64,000 nt of DNA from Flavobacteriia bacterium (GTDB lineage: Bacteria; Bacteroidota; Bacteroidia; Flavobacteriales_D; Crocinitomicaceae). Where the stretch lies: NCBI GenBank assembly GCA_947446925.1, contig CANFHU010000004.1, forward strand, positions 1-64,000. Reading direction: 5' to 3'. Below the pieces are notes generated by a model. It was not told where the DNA came from. It did not search any database and saw nothing but the letters and a program-made list of their open reading frames with translations. The position numbers and the translations under genes are program-made. Shown here in pieces: positions 29,530 through 37,123 of this stretch (position 1 is its first letter; each line of letters opens with the position of its first letter).

Positions 29530-30381
29530 TTAAATTATTGTATAACTCACATTACGTCCCGCACCTTGTTTTTCAATAATCCCTTTATTTATTAATTCCG
29601 ATAATATACGTTTTACTGTAGGTAATGGTATTGCTAATTTTGCTGAAATTTCTCCCGATTGAATATTTGGTCGATGTTGTATAATTGTAAAAATTGATTT
29701 TTCTTTTGGAGAAAGTTGTTTTTCCAAACTATTCGTATTCAATTTCGTCATAAGTTGTTTTTGAATATTTGACAAACAACTTAAAAAGAACATCATCCAA
29801 TCTGTTATGTCTTCATCAGGTCGTTGCGCTTGACAACTTCTAAGAACTTGATAATATTCGCTTTTTCGCTTTTCTATTTCGTGTTCAAAACTCACATATT
29901 CTATCCATTTATATCCATTTTTGAGTAGTAATAGTGTTGAAATTAACCTACTAAGCCTTCCGTTACCGTCTTGAAAGGGATGAACACTTAAAAAATCATA
30001 GACAAAAGATGCAATTTTGATTAAAGGATGTACTTCTAATTCTAAATTATACCAATCGATTAATAGTCTTATTGCATCATCGGTTGCAAATCCTACTTCA
30101 GTTGTTTGAAAAATAATTTGACGCGTACCATCTGGAAATGAAGCTTCAACTGCATTGCTGTGCGTTTTGAAATTCCCTTTATGCCATTTATCTTTAGCAC
30201 TATATTTCATCAAACTATTATGTAAACTTTTGATGTTGTTTTCGGTAAGATTGATTTTTTCATAGGTCTCTGAAATCAAATCTAAAACTTCAAAATAGCC
30301 GACCACTTCTTGTGAATCCCTGTCAGTAAGATTTGTTATCTCAATTTTTTGAAGTAGTACATCCACCTCTTTATCACTCAT
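29530..30381 (-). CDS. Fic family protein (5'-truncated reading frame)
   Basis: 283 residues from the internal ATG at 30381. The Fic core is intact: HPFQDGNGRLSRL (about residues 135-147) with catalytic His and the nucleotide-binding GNGR. Fic enzymes transfer AMP to target-protein hydroxyls. A C-terminal winged-helix follows (SGEISAKLAIPLPTVKRILSELINKGIIEKQ). The family usually starts ~63 residues earlier; that upstream part is present in frame but carries a stop codon (see 30382-30570). If translation restarts at 30381, the product lacks the inhibitory helix. It could instead be inactive. It lies in the repeat-separated accessory region. Confidence 0.85.
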   Translation of the reverse strand: MSDKEVDVLLQKIEITNLTDRDSQEVVGYFEVLDLISETYEKINLTENNIKSLHNSLMKYSAKDKWHKGNFKTHSNAVEASFPDGTRQIIFQTTEVGFATDDAIRLLIDWYNLELEVHPLIKIASFVYDFLSVHPFQDGNGRLSRLISTLLLLKNGYKWIEYVSFEHEIEKRKSEYYQVLRSCQAQRPDEDITDWMMFFLSCLSNIQKQLMTKLNTNSLEKQLSPKEKSIFTIIQHRPNIQSGEISAKLAIPLPTVKRILSELINKGIIEKQGAGRNVSYTII

Positions 30382-30570
30382 TTTGTTACCTTCAATACGA
30401 TTTGAAGCTCCTACACTTTTTACAGTTGCAATATTTTTTAACTCCTTTAAACTTTGACCTTCTTTTCGTTAGATAGCTGTCCAATTAGCGTCAAATCGGT
30501 CAATCTCACTTAGTAAATTTATAAGTTTCCAGTCAATACTAAGGTAGAAATTATATACTTTATTCTTCAT
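30382..30570 (-). pseudogene. Disrupted N-terminal part of the Fic gene (in-frame TAA)
   Basis: In the same frame as the downstream Fic ORF, an ATG at 30570 opens MKNKVYNFYLSIDWKLIN and continues to FDANWTAI. A TAA at 30471-30469 (codon 34) then interrupts, and the frame resumes RKEGQSLKELKNIATVKS, VGASNRIEGNK, reaching Met 64 at 30381. The resumed part contains SNRIEG, a match to the (S/T)xxxE(G/N) inhibitory motif of Fic proteins. One base change (for example GAA or AAA to TAA) explains the break. Confidence 0.8.
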
Positions 30571-30572
30571 TT

Positions 30573-30669
30573 TGATACGATTTGACAGATAAATATATGA
30601 TTATGATTTGAAAAAACAAGCTGGAATGATACGATTTGATACGTTTATGTTTGATTGTGATACGAATGA
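30573..30669. repeat. Three copies of TGATACGATTTGA upstream of the Fic gene
   Basis: TGATACGATTTGA at 30573-30585 and 30627-30639, and a variant (TGATACGAATGA) at 30658-30669, directly before the original Fic start. A related AATACGATTTGAA occurs at 30398. They may be operators for the Fic protein's own winged helix. The stretch 30670-30724 shows nothing else. Confidence 0.5.
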
Positions 30670-30724
30670 ACTTATCGATTAAGTTCTTAGTTATCTTGAA
30701 AAGGATGCGTCTTGCCTTGCTACA

Positions 30725-30797
30725 AACGTTCCGCCCCTGCCACACTGGGCGATACCGAAACAAAACATCCATCTCCCGAAGCGCGGTTTATTTTTTT
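30725..30797. repeat. Cassette-type 3' repeat, copy B (truncated)
   Basis: Starts with ACGTTCCGCCCC and GGGCGATACCGAAACAAAAC, continues to CCCGAAGCGCGGTTTATTT, then stops abruptly at the stop codon of the SDR gene. The second half of the palindrome is missing. Confidence 0.75.
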
Positions 30798-31430
30798 CTA
30801 TTTTTCAGATAAAGCAACGAACTTTTTCAATTCAGTGTGATTTTCTGCTTGTTTAATTAAAAAGTCAGCAACGTCTGCTCTATTAATTCCGCCTATATTA
30901 ATTCCTTTGAATAATGTGTTTTCCGTCCGATATTTCTCTGTCAATTCCTTGTCTAATAGCCTTCCTGGTCTCACGACGGTCCAATGTAGATCAGAATTAG
31001 TGATAATTTCCTCCATTTTGGTTTTGTCAGCATAAACGTCTTTTAAAAAGTAGTTTAAAAAAAGTTTTACTAGCCAAGAAACATAATTTTTACTTTCTCC
31101 AGCACCAAAACCTGTAACAAAAATAACTGGAATAGTTATTTTATTCTCGTTATGTATTTCCACAAGCAATTTAGCAAAATCTGAAAAAAGGGTAGTAGTT
31201 TTCATATTCTTACCTGTCCCCAACGTTATAATTAGCGCATCTGCGTTTTGGATTGCATGTACTAGATCAACTTTATTAGTTGCATCCCCAAGTAGCATGT
31301 TTATTGATTTTTTTTCCTGTATTTCAATTTCAGATCGAGATAGGGTAGTTATCGAATGATGTTTAGTTAATCCTCTTTTTACTGCTTCTAGTCCTATTCC
31401 AGCTGAGGCTCCTATGATAGTTATATTCAT
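30798..31430 (-). CDS. Atypical SDR-type NAD(P)H-binding protein
   Basis: 210 residues with an N-terminal Rossmann motif (IIGASAGIGLEAVKRGL, GxxGxxG type), the strand DALIITLGTG and the late block WTVVRPGRLLDKELTEKY typical of NAD(P)-binding, NmrA-like atypical SDR proteins. No YxxxK pair is clear, so it may act as a redox sensor or reductase. The substrate is unknown. It is a single-gene unit bounded by repeat copies B (3' side) and C of the preceding cassette boundary region. Confidence 0.82.
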   Translation of the reverse strand: MNITIIGASAGIGLEAVKRGLTKHHSITTLSRSEIEIQEKKSINMLLGDATNKVDLVHAIQNADALIITLGTGKNMKTTTLFSDFAKLLVEIHNENKITIPVIFVTGFGAGESKNYVSWLVKLFLNYFLKDVYADKTKMEEIITNSDLHWTVVRPGRLLDKELTEKYRTENTLFKGINIGGINRADVADFLIKQAENHTELKKFVALSEK

Positions 31431-31493
31431 TTTTTTAATGATTTTGGTTTTTTGCTGACTGGTTATTATTTCCTTGCTTATATTTTATCTACA

Positions 31494-31603
31494 ATACCGA
31501 GGCAAAATAACCAAAAGCCGAAGCGTGTTTTATTTCAAATGTAGTGAATATTTTCTTCGGAGTAGGCATAAGAGCCTTGTGTAAATCTCCGGTAAAGATC
31601 CTT
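31494..31603. repeat. Cassette-type 3' repeat, copy C
   Basis: Family core (TACCGAGGCAAAATAACC, GAAGCGTGTTTTATTTCAAA, TTTTCTTCGGAGTAGGCATA, AGAGCCTTGTG) ending at the mazF stop. Nearly the same sequence as copy E, which follows the second mazF. Confidence 0.8.
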
Positions 31604-31927
31604 TTAGTCAACGAATGTTTCTCGTATCACACGTTTACATTCCTGTATTTCTTTTTCGGTAAGCGAACTAAAAACTTTTACAATACGAATCTTATCGATA
31701 GTTCTTATTTGATCAATTACTATCCAACCTTCTTGACTGTTGTGCTTTACTTTAACTCTGGTTGGATATTTTCTGCTGATTGAAGTCATGGGGGCAATGA
31801 CAACTGTTTGAAGATTGTCGTTCATTTCATTTGGGGAAACAATAACACAAGGCCTAGTTTTTTGAATTTCACTACCCAAGGTTGGGTCCAAATTAACCAA
31901 AACGATTTGATATTGTTTTACTTCCAT
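31604..31927 (-). CDS. MazF/PemK-type toxin (copy 1)
   Basis: 107 residues with the MazF/PemK fold signature: the opening EVKQYQIVLVNLDPTLGSEI, then QKTRPCVIVSPNEMN with the conserved Arg-Pro, VIAPMTS, and IVIDQIRTIDKIRIVK. Family members are ribosome-independent endoribonucleases that cut mRNA when unbound. Its start overlaps the antitoxin stop by 10 bp, the usual coupled order antitoxin then toxin. It differs from the second copy at 35819-36142 at only four residues. Confidence 0.93.
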   Translation of the reverse strand: MEVKQYQIVLVNLDPTLGSEIQKTRPCVIVSPNEMNDNLQTVVIAPMTSISRKYPTRVKVKHNSQEGWIVIDQIRTIDKIRIVKVFSSLTEKEIQECKRVIRETFVD

Positions 31928-32163
31928 TCGTCAAAGTTTTCATCTTCAAAAACATCATCCAACAGCAGTTGATCATCCCCATTTTTATGCATCTTTTGGA
32001 ATGCTTTATCCCAGCCTTTTCGAGGTTCGGAAATAGGACGCAAAATGATTTGTCCTTTTTCAAGGATCAATTCAATTTTATCGGTGATGTTATACCGCTC
32101 CAAAATAGATTTGGTTAATCGAAACCCTTTGGAATTACCTATTTTAATAATTGAAACTTCCAT
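31918..32163 (-). CDS. MazE/AbrB-type antitoxin (copy 1)
   Basis: 81 residues. The N-terminal AbrB/SpoVT DNA-binding half (VSIIKIGNSKGFRLTKSILERYN) is followed by an acidic tail (LLLDDVFEDENFDEWK) that would wrap the toxin. It neutralises MazF and represses its own operon by family precedent. It differs from copy 2 (36133-36378) at one residue (Asp for Glu). Confidence 0.92.
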   Translation of the reverse strand: MEVSIIKIGNSKGFRLTKSILERYNITDKIELILEKGQIILRPISEPRKGWDKAFQKMHKNGDDQLLLDDVFEDENFDEWK

Positions 32164-32180
32164 GACGTATACTTTATGTA

Positions 32181-32203
32181 ATTACAAAGTTATTACAAAA
32201 GTT
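32181..32203 (-). promoter_or_regulatory. Operator/promoter candidate of mazEF copy 1
   Basis: Direct repeats ATTACAAAGTT and ATTACAAAAGTTT stand side by side just upstream of mazE. Read on the minus strand, 32192-32185 is TAACTTTG, a TAnnTTTG match, though no TTG sits at -33. The same block is upstream of the second mazE (about 36396-36418). Confidence 0.45.
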
Positions 32204-32244
32204 TCGATTTATAAAGTTTTTTTATAGGTTATGTGTGGTTTCTG

Positions 32245-32371
32245 TAACGTTCCGCGCATTTAGCGATGGGCGATACCGAGGCTTTACACCCATCACCCTA
32301 AGCCCGGTTTATTTCAAATGTAGTGAATATTTTCTTCGAAGTGGGGGTACAAGTTCTTAATAATTTAGGGT
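32245..32371. repeat. Cassette-type 3' repeat, copy D
   Basis: Starts TAACGTTCCGCGC, then TTTAGCGATGGGCGATACC, GAGGCTTTACACCC, and TTTTCTTCGAAGTGGGGGTA. It lies downstream of the AraC gene and before mazE copy 1. About 100 bp between it and the AraC stop shows no feature. Confidence 0.8.
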
Positions 32372-32471
32372 CTGGTAGATATTCAGAATTCAATTCAACC
32401 CTCTGTTTTCAACCGTTTTTTTAGCACAAAGGCTTAACAATTACCAAATCCATATTTACACTAGACTTTCC

Positions 32472-33380
32472 TTAATTCAAATTCCTAAATTCCTTGGGAG
32501 TTCTTCCTGTCTTTTTCTTGAAAAGAGTATTGAAATATTGAGGGTATTCGAACCCTAAATTATATGCTATTTCATTTACGTTTTTTTCTGAATTTAAAAG
32601 TAAATTCTTTGCTTCTTCGATCAGGTAAAAGTGAATGTGTTCTTGTGCGTTCTTGCCTGTTTCTTTTTTTAATAAATCGCTCAAATAACTTGGCGATAAA
32701 TGAACTTTTTCGGCTAAATATTTAACGGTGGGTAAACCTTGTTCCTGTATGGTGTTCGTAGAAAAATAGTGAGTTAAAATGCTTTCTATCTGATTAATAG
32801 TGAGTTTGTTGTTTTGACTACGGGTAATCATTTGTCTGCCATAAAACCGTGAGCAATAATTTAAGAGTAGTTCTATCGTAGACACAATAATGTATTGGCT
32901 ATACACATCTATATTTTCTTGTAATTCGGCTTGTATTTTTTGCACACATTCATATAAAACTCCTTTTTCTTTGTCAGAAAGATGCAAGGCTTCGCTTATT
33001 TCATAATTGAAAAAAGTATAATCTTTTAATTTCTCATTTAAAGTGGTAGCTCGAATTAAATCGGGGTGAAAAAACAAACCCCAACCCATTTTATCTTCCC
33101 TTTCTTCTTCCTCATTGTCCATGTCAATGGTTTGGTTGGGAGCAATGCATATGAGATTCCCGTCCTGAAAATCTATCGCTTTTCTGCCGTACTTTATTTT
33201 GTTCTTGCAGTAGTTTTTGAACATGATGGAATAAAAATCGGTAGTAATTTTTGAATATTCCGCCACGTTTTCGGTCACTTTGCTAAAATCCAAAACGGTA
33301 ACCAATGGATGAAAACTATTTCCTAGATTAAATAACGTGTGTAAATCGGTAATGCTTTGAAGGTGAATGAGATTATTCAT
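32472..33380 (-). CDS. AraC family transcriptional regulator
   Basis: 302 residues. The C-terminal ~100 residues hold two helix-turn-helix units (VKYLAEKVHLSPSYLSDLLKKETGKN and VNEIAYNLGFEYPQYFNTLFKKKTGRTPKEF), the AraC/XylS signature. The N-terminal domain is a cupin-like sensor without recognised ligand. It is the last gene of a four-gene operon (hchA-like, SDR, membrane protein, araC) and overlaps the membrane-protein gene by 4 bp, so it probably regulates these stress-type oxidoreductase genes. Confidence 0.92.
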   Translation of the reverse strand: MNNLIHLQSITDLHTLFNLGNSFHPLVTVLDFSKVTENVAEYSKITTDFYSIMFKNYCKNKIKYGRKAIDFQDGNLICIAPNQTIDMDNEEEEREDKMGWGLFFHPDLIRATTLNEKLKDYTFFNYEISEALHLSDKEKGVLYECVQKIQAELQENIDVYSQYIIVSTIELLLNYCSRFYGRQMITRSQNNKLTINQIESILTHYFSTNTIQEQGLPTVKYLAEKVHLSPSYLSDLLKKETGKNAQEHIHFYLIEEAKNLLLNSEKNVNEIAYNLGFEYPQYFNTLFKKKTGRTPKEFRNLN

Positions 33381-33874
33381 ATTTTTTCAATCAATTCTTG
33401 TAAATATAAAACATAACTATGTCCCCGTCTTTCGGCAAAAAAATCTAAACACAAAACAATACTCGCTTGTATAAACAATCCGAGCCCTAAACCTCTCCAA
33501 AAAGTATCCTGCATAGAGCTGTACATCAATACTATACCTAATATGATTAAGGCTATTTCTACATAACGATAAACCACAAAGTTCTTCATTACTTTTTCCA
33601 TTCGTGGAATTTCAATGGTTTTGATGCTTTTGGGTGCTTCTTGAAGATAAGTTTCTACACGAGCAATATCTTTTGGACTGCGGGTAACAATGGTATAACC
33701 TATCACAAATTCAAGCAAAGCCACAAGGATAAAAGGCACAGCGACACCTTTCCAAAACAAGGTTTTTAAAGCAAATAAGAAATATAGAGCCATCGCAAGC
33801 GCAACGACTCCTATCATCATAAAAATATAGCTTTCGGCTTTTTCGCCATGAAAATATTTAATAATGGGATTCAT
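33377..33874 (-). CDS. Hypothetical membrane protein of the AraC/SDR/HchA operon
   Basis: 165 residues with four hydrophobic segments in two pairs (IFMMIGVVALAMALYFLFAL and VAVPFILVALLEFVIGYTIV; later YVEIALIILGIVLMY and GLGLFIQASIVLCLDFF). The central loop (KDIARVETYLQEAPKSIKTI) is charged. Family not recognised. It overlaps the AraC gene by 4 bp and lies 3 bp from the SDR gene, so it belongs to the operon. Confidence 0.7.
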   Translation of the reverse strand: MNPIIKYFHGEKAESYIFMMIGVVALAMALYFLFALKTLFWKGVAVPFILVALLEFVIGYTIVTRSPKDIARVETYLQEAPKSIKTIEIPRMEKVMKNFVVYRYVEIALIILGIVLMYSSMQDTFWRGLGLGLFIQASIVLCLDFFAERRGHSYVLYLQELIEKI

Positions 33875-33877
33875 GAT

Positions 33878-34693
33878 TTACAATTTGAAGAACTTTTTAT
33901 TCATACTTACGATGAAGTTATAACCAAGTAATTTATTCATGAAATTAAACATTTTCGCATCTTTTCCTGCCATATATCGCAGTTTGTTTTTCCCATCCGT
34001 CGCTGCTTCATAAATTACTTTTGTAACCACATCCGTTTTGGATGCTTTTTTAATCATTGTTGGAAAAACAGTGGTTACTTTAGTAACAATGTCATTGTAT
34101 TCTTTAAGCTTTTCATCATGATTGAAATCAAATGAACGACCTGCAAAATCCGTTGCTATTGCTCCAGGCTCAACTATTTTAACTTTACATCCGAATTGTT
34201 CGACTTCGTATCTCAAGGATTCAGAAATTCCTTCTACAGCGAATTTAGTACCATGGTATAAAGAACCTAATGGGAATGTCATTTTACCGCCCATAGAAGA
34301 AATATTGATGATTGTACCATTTTTATTTTGACGAAAATGTGGAAGTATTGCCCGGGTAACATCTAACAACCCAATTACATTCGTATTGAATTGCTTTAAT
34401 ACGCGTTCTCTTGGAAATGACTCTAATGGACCATAAGCGCCATATCCAGCATTATTAAGCAAAACATCAATTTTACCGAATTTTTGAATACCTTTTTGTA
34501 TGGCATTGTCAATGGAGTCTAAATCCAGTACATCCAATCGTGTAATTAGTACATTGCTTAATTTGCTTAACTCTGCTTCCTGTTCCGGATTTCGCATCGT
34601 AGCGATCACATTCCATCCTTTGGATTGAAATAATTTTGCAGTTTCTTTTCCTATGCCACTACTTGCACCTGTGATAAATATTGTCTTTTTCAT
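33878..34693 (-). CDS. Classical SDR family oxidoreductase
   Basis: 271 residues: cofactor motif ITGASSGIGKETAKLF, NNAGYG (residues ~82-87), catalytic Ser in IINISSMGGKM and the pair YHGTKFAVEG (YxxxK). These are all features of an active NAD(P)-dependent classical SDR, of the type acting on small carbonyls or alcohols. The substrate is not predictable. It lies 17 bp after hchA and 3 bp before the membrane-protein gene, so it is in the same operon, which suggests removal of reactive carbonyls. Confidence 0.92.
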   Translation of the reverse strand: MKKTIFITGASSGIGKETAKLFQSKGWNVIATMRNPEQEAELSKLSNVLITRLDVLDLDSIDNAIQKGIQKFGKIDVLLNNAGYGAYGPLESFPRERVLKQFNTNVIGLLDVTRAILPHFRQNKNGTIINISSMGGKMTFPLGSLYHGTKFAVEGISESLRYEVEQFGCKVKIVEPGAIATDFAGRSFDFNHDEKLKEYNDIVTKVTTVFPTMIKKASKTDVVTKVIYEAATDGKNKLRYMAGKDAKMFNFMNKLLGYNFIVSMNKKFFKL

Positions 34694-34710
34694 TCTTGTT
34701 GATTTTTAAT

Positions 34711-35565
34711 TTATTTCAATTCTTTTAATAAAGTTTCTGTTGCTAATTTCCCAAGTTCATTTGCTGCCAAGGGACTGGCTCCTGTAATCAATTTTCTATC
34801 CAAGCAAACCGTATTATCTGCTTTTGTATTCAAAATATTAGCGCCTAAACTTTTCAGTTTTTCACTTAATCCCCAAGGCATTTGTCCAGGAAGGTATCCA
34901 ATTTTAGGAGTCATTTTATCTACTGAATCAGGAAAAACCGCCATTTTGTAGTTCTCATAAAGAAATGGCTGATTATCCAATGTAGTTGCTAATAAGGAAC
35001 CAGGTCCATGACAAAGTGTGATAGTGAATAGATTATTTTTATGTGCCCACGATAGTATATTCCCTACATTTTTGTCTTCAGGAATTCCAAGCATGGCACC
35101 ATGTCCTCCAGGTATGAATACAGCTGCAAACGATTCAGTCTCGGCTAAAGAATTATTTACAAAATCCTGTAATTTTTTTGGTTTTTCAAAATCGTTTTTA
35201 TATTCTTGGTGGAATTTTTTGACATTTTCGTCTTTTTCTGGAAATGCCCACATTTCAAAAACAACTGGCCTTCCAGTTGGGGTAGCTATTTCAAAACTAA
35301 AACCCGCATTTTTTAAATGCATCATGGGTAAGAGTGCTTCAACAGGATGATTGCCCGTAGAAAACATTTTACCATTTTGCATTTTCATGTTTTTCTGTTC
35401 GGTAAAAATTACAAGGATTTTTGATTTTTTACCTTGATATTTTTTATAAACAACAGGCTTATAGTCGGTTTTTTGTTTAGTTGCCAATTTCAAAGCAAGT
35501 TTTGAAGGGCTGTAAGAGTCATCTGATTCTAGTTTAGGAGCTATACCTAATATATTTTTAAACAT
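34711..35565 (-). CDS. hchA: DJ-1/PfpI superfamily protein, HchA (Hsp31)-like
   Basis: 284 residues, against 283 for E. coli Hsp31/HchA, and similar along the whole length: MFSTGNHPVEALLPMMHL, FEMWAFPEKDENV, AVFIPGGHGAMLGIPE, the nucleophile elbow LCHGPGSLLAT with the catalytic Cys, and KIGYLPGQMPWG. HchA is a holdase chaperone and glyoxalase III/deglycase acting on methylglyoxal and glycation products. It is the first gene of the operon with an SDR, so a carbonyl-stress role is a fair inference. Confidence 0.92.
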   Translation of the reverse strand: MFKNILGIAPKLESDDSYSPSKLALKLATKQKTDYKPVVYKKYQGKKSKILVIFTEQKNMKMQNGKMFSTGNHPVEALLPMMHLKNAGFSFEIATPTGRPVVFEMWAFPEKDENVKKFHQEYKNDFEKPKKLQDFVNNSLAETESFAAVFIPGGHGAMLGIPEDKNVGNILSWAHKNNLFTITLCHGPGSLLATTLDNQPFLYENYKMAVFPDSVDKMTPKIGYLPGQMPWGLSEKLKSLGANILNTKADNTVCLDRKLITGASPLAANELGKLATETLLKELK

Positions 35566-35692
35566 ACATCTTTGAATTTATATTCAAATGCAAAAGTGAT
35601 GTATTTACCTAGTGCTAACGTAATACAAATTCGGGTAGTTTGTATACTTTTTTTGTTTTACGATTAAACCTAACACCTTACCTTTCGTATAT

Positions 35693-35818
35693 TTAGAGAT
35701 CGGCGATACCGAAGCAAAACACCCAATACCCGAAGCGCGGTTTATTTTCAAATGTAGTAAATATTTTCTTCGAAGTGAGTATAAGAGCCTTGTGCAAATC
35801 CCCGGTAGAAGATACCTT
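35693..35818. repeat. Cassette-type 3' repeat, copy E
   Basis: Family core (GGCGATACCGAAGCAAAAC, ACCCGAAGCGCGGTTTATT, TTTTCTTCGAAGTGAGTATA, AGAGCCTTGTG), directly after the stop of mazF copy 2. The TAACG end is not present. Confidence 0.8.
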
Positions 35819-36142
35819 TTAGTCAACGTATGTTTCTCGTATCACACGTTTACATTCCTGTATTTCTTTTTCGGTAAGCGAACTAAAAACTTTTACAATA
35901 CGAATTTTATCGATTGTTCTAATTTGATCAATTACGATCCAACCTTCTTGACTGTTGTGCTTTACTTTAACTCTGGTTGGATATTTTCTGCTGCTAGAAG
36001 TCATGGGGGCAATGACGATTGTTTGAAGATTGTCATTCATTTCATTTGGGGAAACAATAACACAAGGCCTAGTTTTTTGAATATCACTACCCAAGGTTGG
36101 GTCCAGATTAACCAAAACGATTTGATATTGTTTTACTTCCAT
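35819..36142 (-). CDS. MazF/PemK-type toxin (copy 2)
   Basis: 107 residues, same family as copy 1 at 31604 and differing at four positions (Asp/Glu, Ile/Val, Ser/Ile, Tyr/Phe). The invariant QKTRPCVIVSPNEMN and PMTS blocks are kept, so it looks functional. It overlaps its antitoxin gene by 10 bp. With copy 1 it brackets the AraC/SDR/HchA operon as direct repeats. The two toxins are probably both neutralised by either antitoxin. Confidence 0.93.
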   Translation of the reverse strand: MEVKQYQIVLVNLDPTLGSDIQKTRPCVIVSPNEMNDNLQTIVIAPMTSSSRKYPTRVKVKHNSQEGWIVIDQIRTIDKIRIVKVFSSLTEKEIQECKRVIRETYVD

Positions 36143-36378
36143 TCGTCAAAGTTTTCATCTTCAAAAACATCATCCAACAGCAGTTGGTCCTCCCCATTTT
36201 TATGCATCTTTTGGAATGCTTTATCCCAGCCTTTTCGAGGTTCGGAAATAGGACGCAAAATGATTTGTCCTTTTTCAAGGATCAATTCAATTTTGTCGGT
36301 GATGTTATACCGCTCCAAAATAGATTTGGTTAATCGAAACCCTTTGGAATTACCTATTTTAATAATTGAAACTTCCAT
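36133..36378 (-). CDS. MazE/AbrB-type antitoxin (copy 2)
   Basis: 81 residues with the same AbrB-type N-terminus (IIKIGNSKGFRLTKSILERY) and acidic tail as copy 1; one substitution. Upstream (36379-36425) the direct-repeat operator block of copy 1 is also conserved, so the whole unit was duplicated. Confidence 0.92.
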   Translation of the reverse strand: MEVSIIKIGNSKGFRLTKSILERYNITDKIELILEKGQIILRPISEPRKGWDKAFQKMHKNGEDQLLLDDVFEDENFDEWK

Positions 36379-36459
36379 GACGTATACATTATGTAATTAC
36401 AAAGTTATTACAAAAGTTTCTATTTATAAAGTTTTTTTAAAGGTTATTAGTGGTTTCTG

Positions 36460-36797
36460 TAACGTTCCGCGCCTTTAGCGATGGGCGATACCGAGGCAAA
36501 ACATCCAAAACCCGAAGTGCGGTTTATTTTCAAATGTAGTAAATAGTTAGTAGAAGTGGAGCGTAAGAGACTAGTGATAAGATTTTTTTAAATATAGATT
36601 CTGTAGCCGATAAACTACAAGTAAAATAAAAGCCAATTCGTTCAAACTTGGCTCAACGAATCAAAAATCAATTTTCGAAAAATCAGAATAGGTTTCGTTC
36701 AACAGCCCATTACCTGCGGTGCTACTCCGTGGTCATCGCTTGTCAGGTTGCTGAACTTGACGAAGTGCAGACACGACGAAAGGTAAGTTGTTATATG
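36460..36797. repeat. Long cassette-type repeat, copy F (both ends present)
   Basis: Starts TAACGTTCCGCGCC, contains the family core (36485-36575), then a terminator-like stem (AGCCAATTCGTTC...ACTTGGCT) and a second palindromic part (CAACAGCCCATTACC ... AAAGGTAAGTTG), and ends GTTGTTATATG just before the HigA stop. About 210 bp of its right part are nearly identical to copy I. It fills most of the 427-bp gap 36379-36805; no gene is visible in it. Confidence 0.85.
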
Positions 36798-36805
36798 AGG
36801 TTTTT

Positions 36806-37111
36806 TTATAGATTTATAGACAATTCAAGATTTCCTCCAAGACCTAATTCAATAATTTTTTTCAGAGTTGAAAGTCTTACTTCTTTGATGTTATTTTCAA
36901 TTTTAGAAATATAGGATTTTGTTGTACCTACTTTTTCTGCAAGTTGTTCTTGAGTCATTCCTTTTTCAAGTCTTGCTTCCTGAATTAATGCACCAATCTT
37001 AAAACTTTCATAACCCTCTTCTAAAGTGTCACGTTTTTTTGATCCAACTTTTCCGTAATGTTTGTCTTTGAATTGGTCTAGTGTCGATGTGTTATTTTTC
37101 GTTTTGCTCAT
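36806..37111 (-). CDS. XRE family antitoxin (HigA-type)
   Basis: 101 residues. A basic N-terminal stretch (FKDKHYGKVGSKKRDTLEE) precedes the helix-turn-helix (LIQEARLEKGMTQEQLAEKVGTTKSYISKIENNIKEVRLSTLKKI), typical of HigA antitoxins. It lies 12 bp after the RelE/HigB toxin gene, the toxin-first order of higBA. By family it binds the toxin and the operator. Confidence 0.88.
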   Translation of the reverse strand: MSKTKNNTSTLDQFKDKHYGKVGSKKRDTLEEGYESFKIGALIQEARLEKGMTQEQLAEKVGTTKSYISKIENNIKEVRLSTLKKIIELGLGGNLELSINL

Positions 37112-37123
37112 AGTAATTTTATT

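Noticed and set aside
31494-36459. Composite transposon bracketed by the two mazEF units
   Set aside because: No transposase, terminal inverted repeats or target-site duplication was seen; duplication of a cassette explains the data more simply.
35792-36478. A 228-codon plus-strand frame opposite mazEF copy 2
   Set aside because: It is antisense to a well-supported toxin-antitoxin pair, and the same shadow appears in part opposite copy 1.
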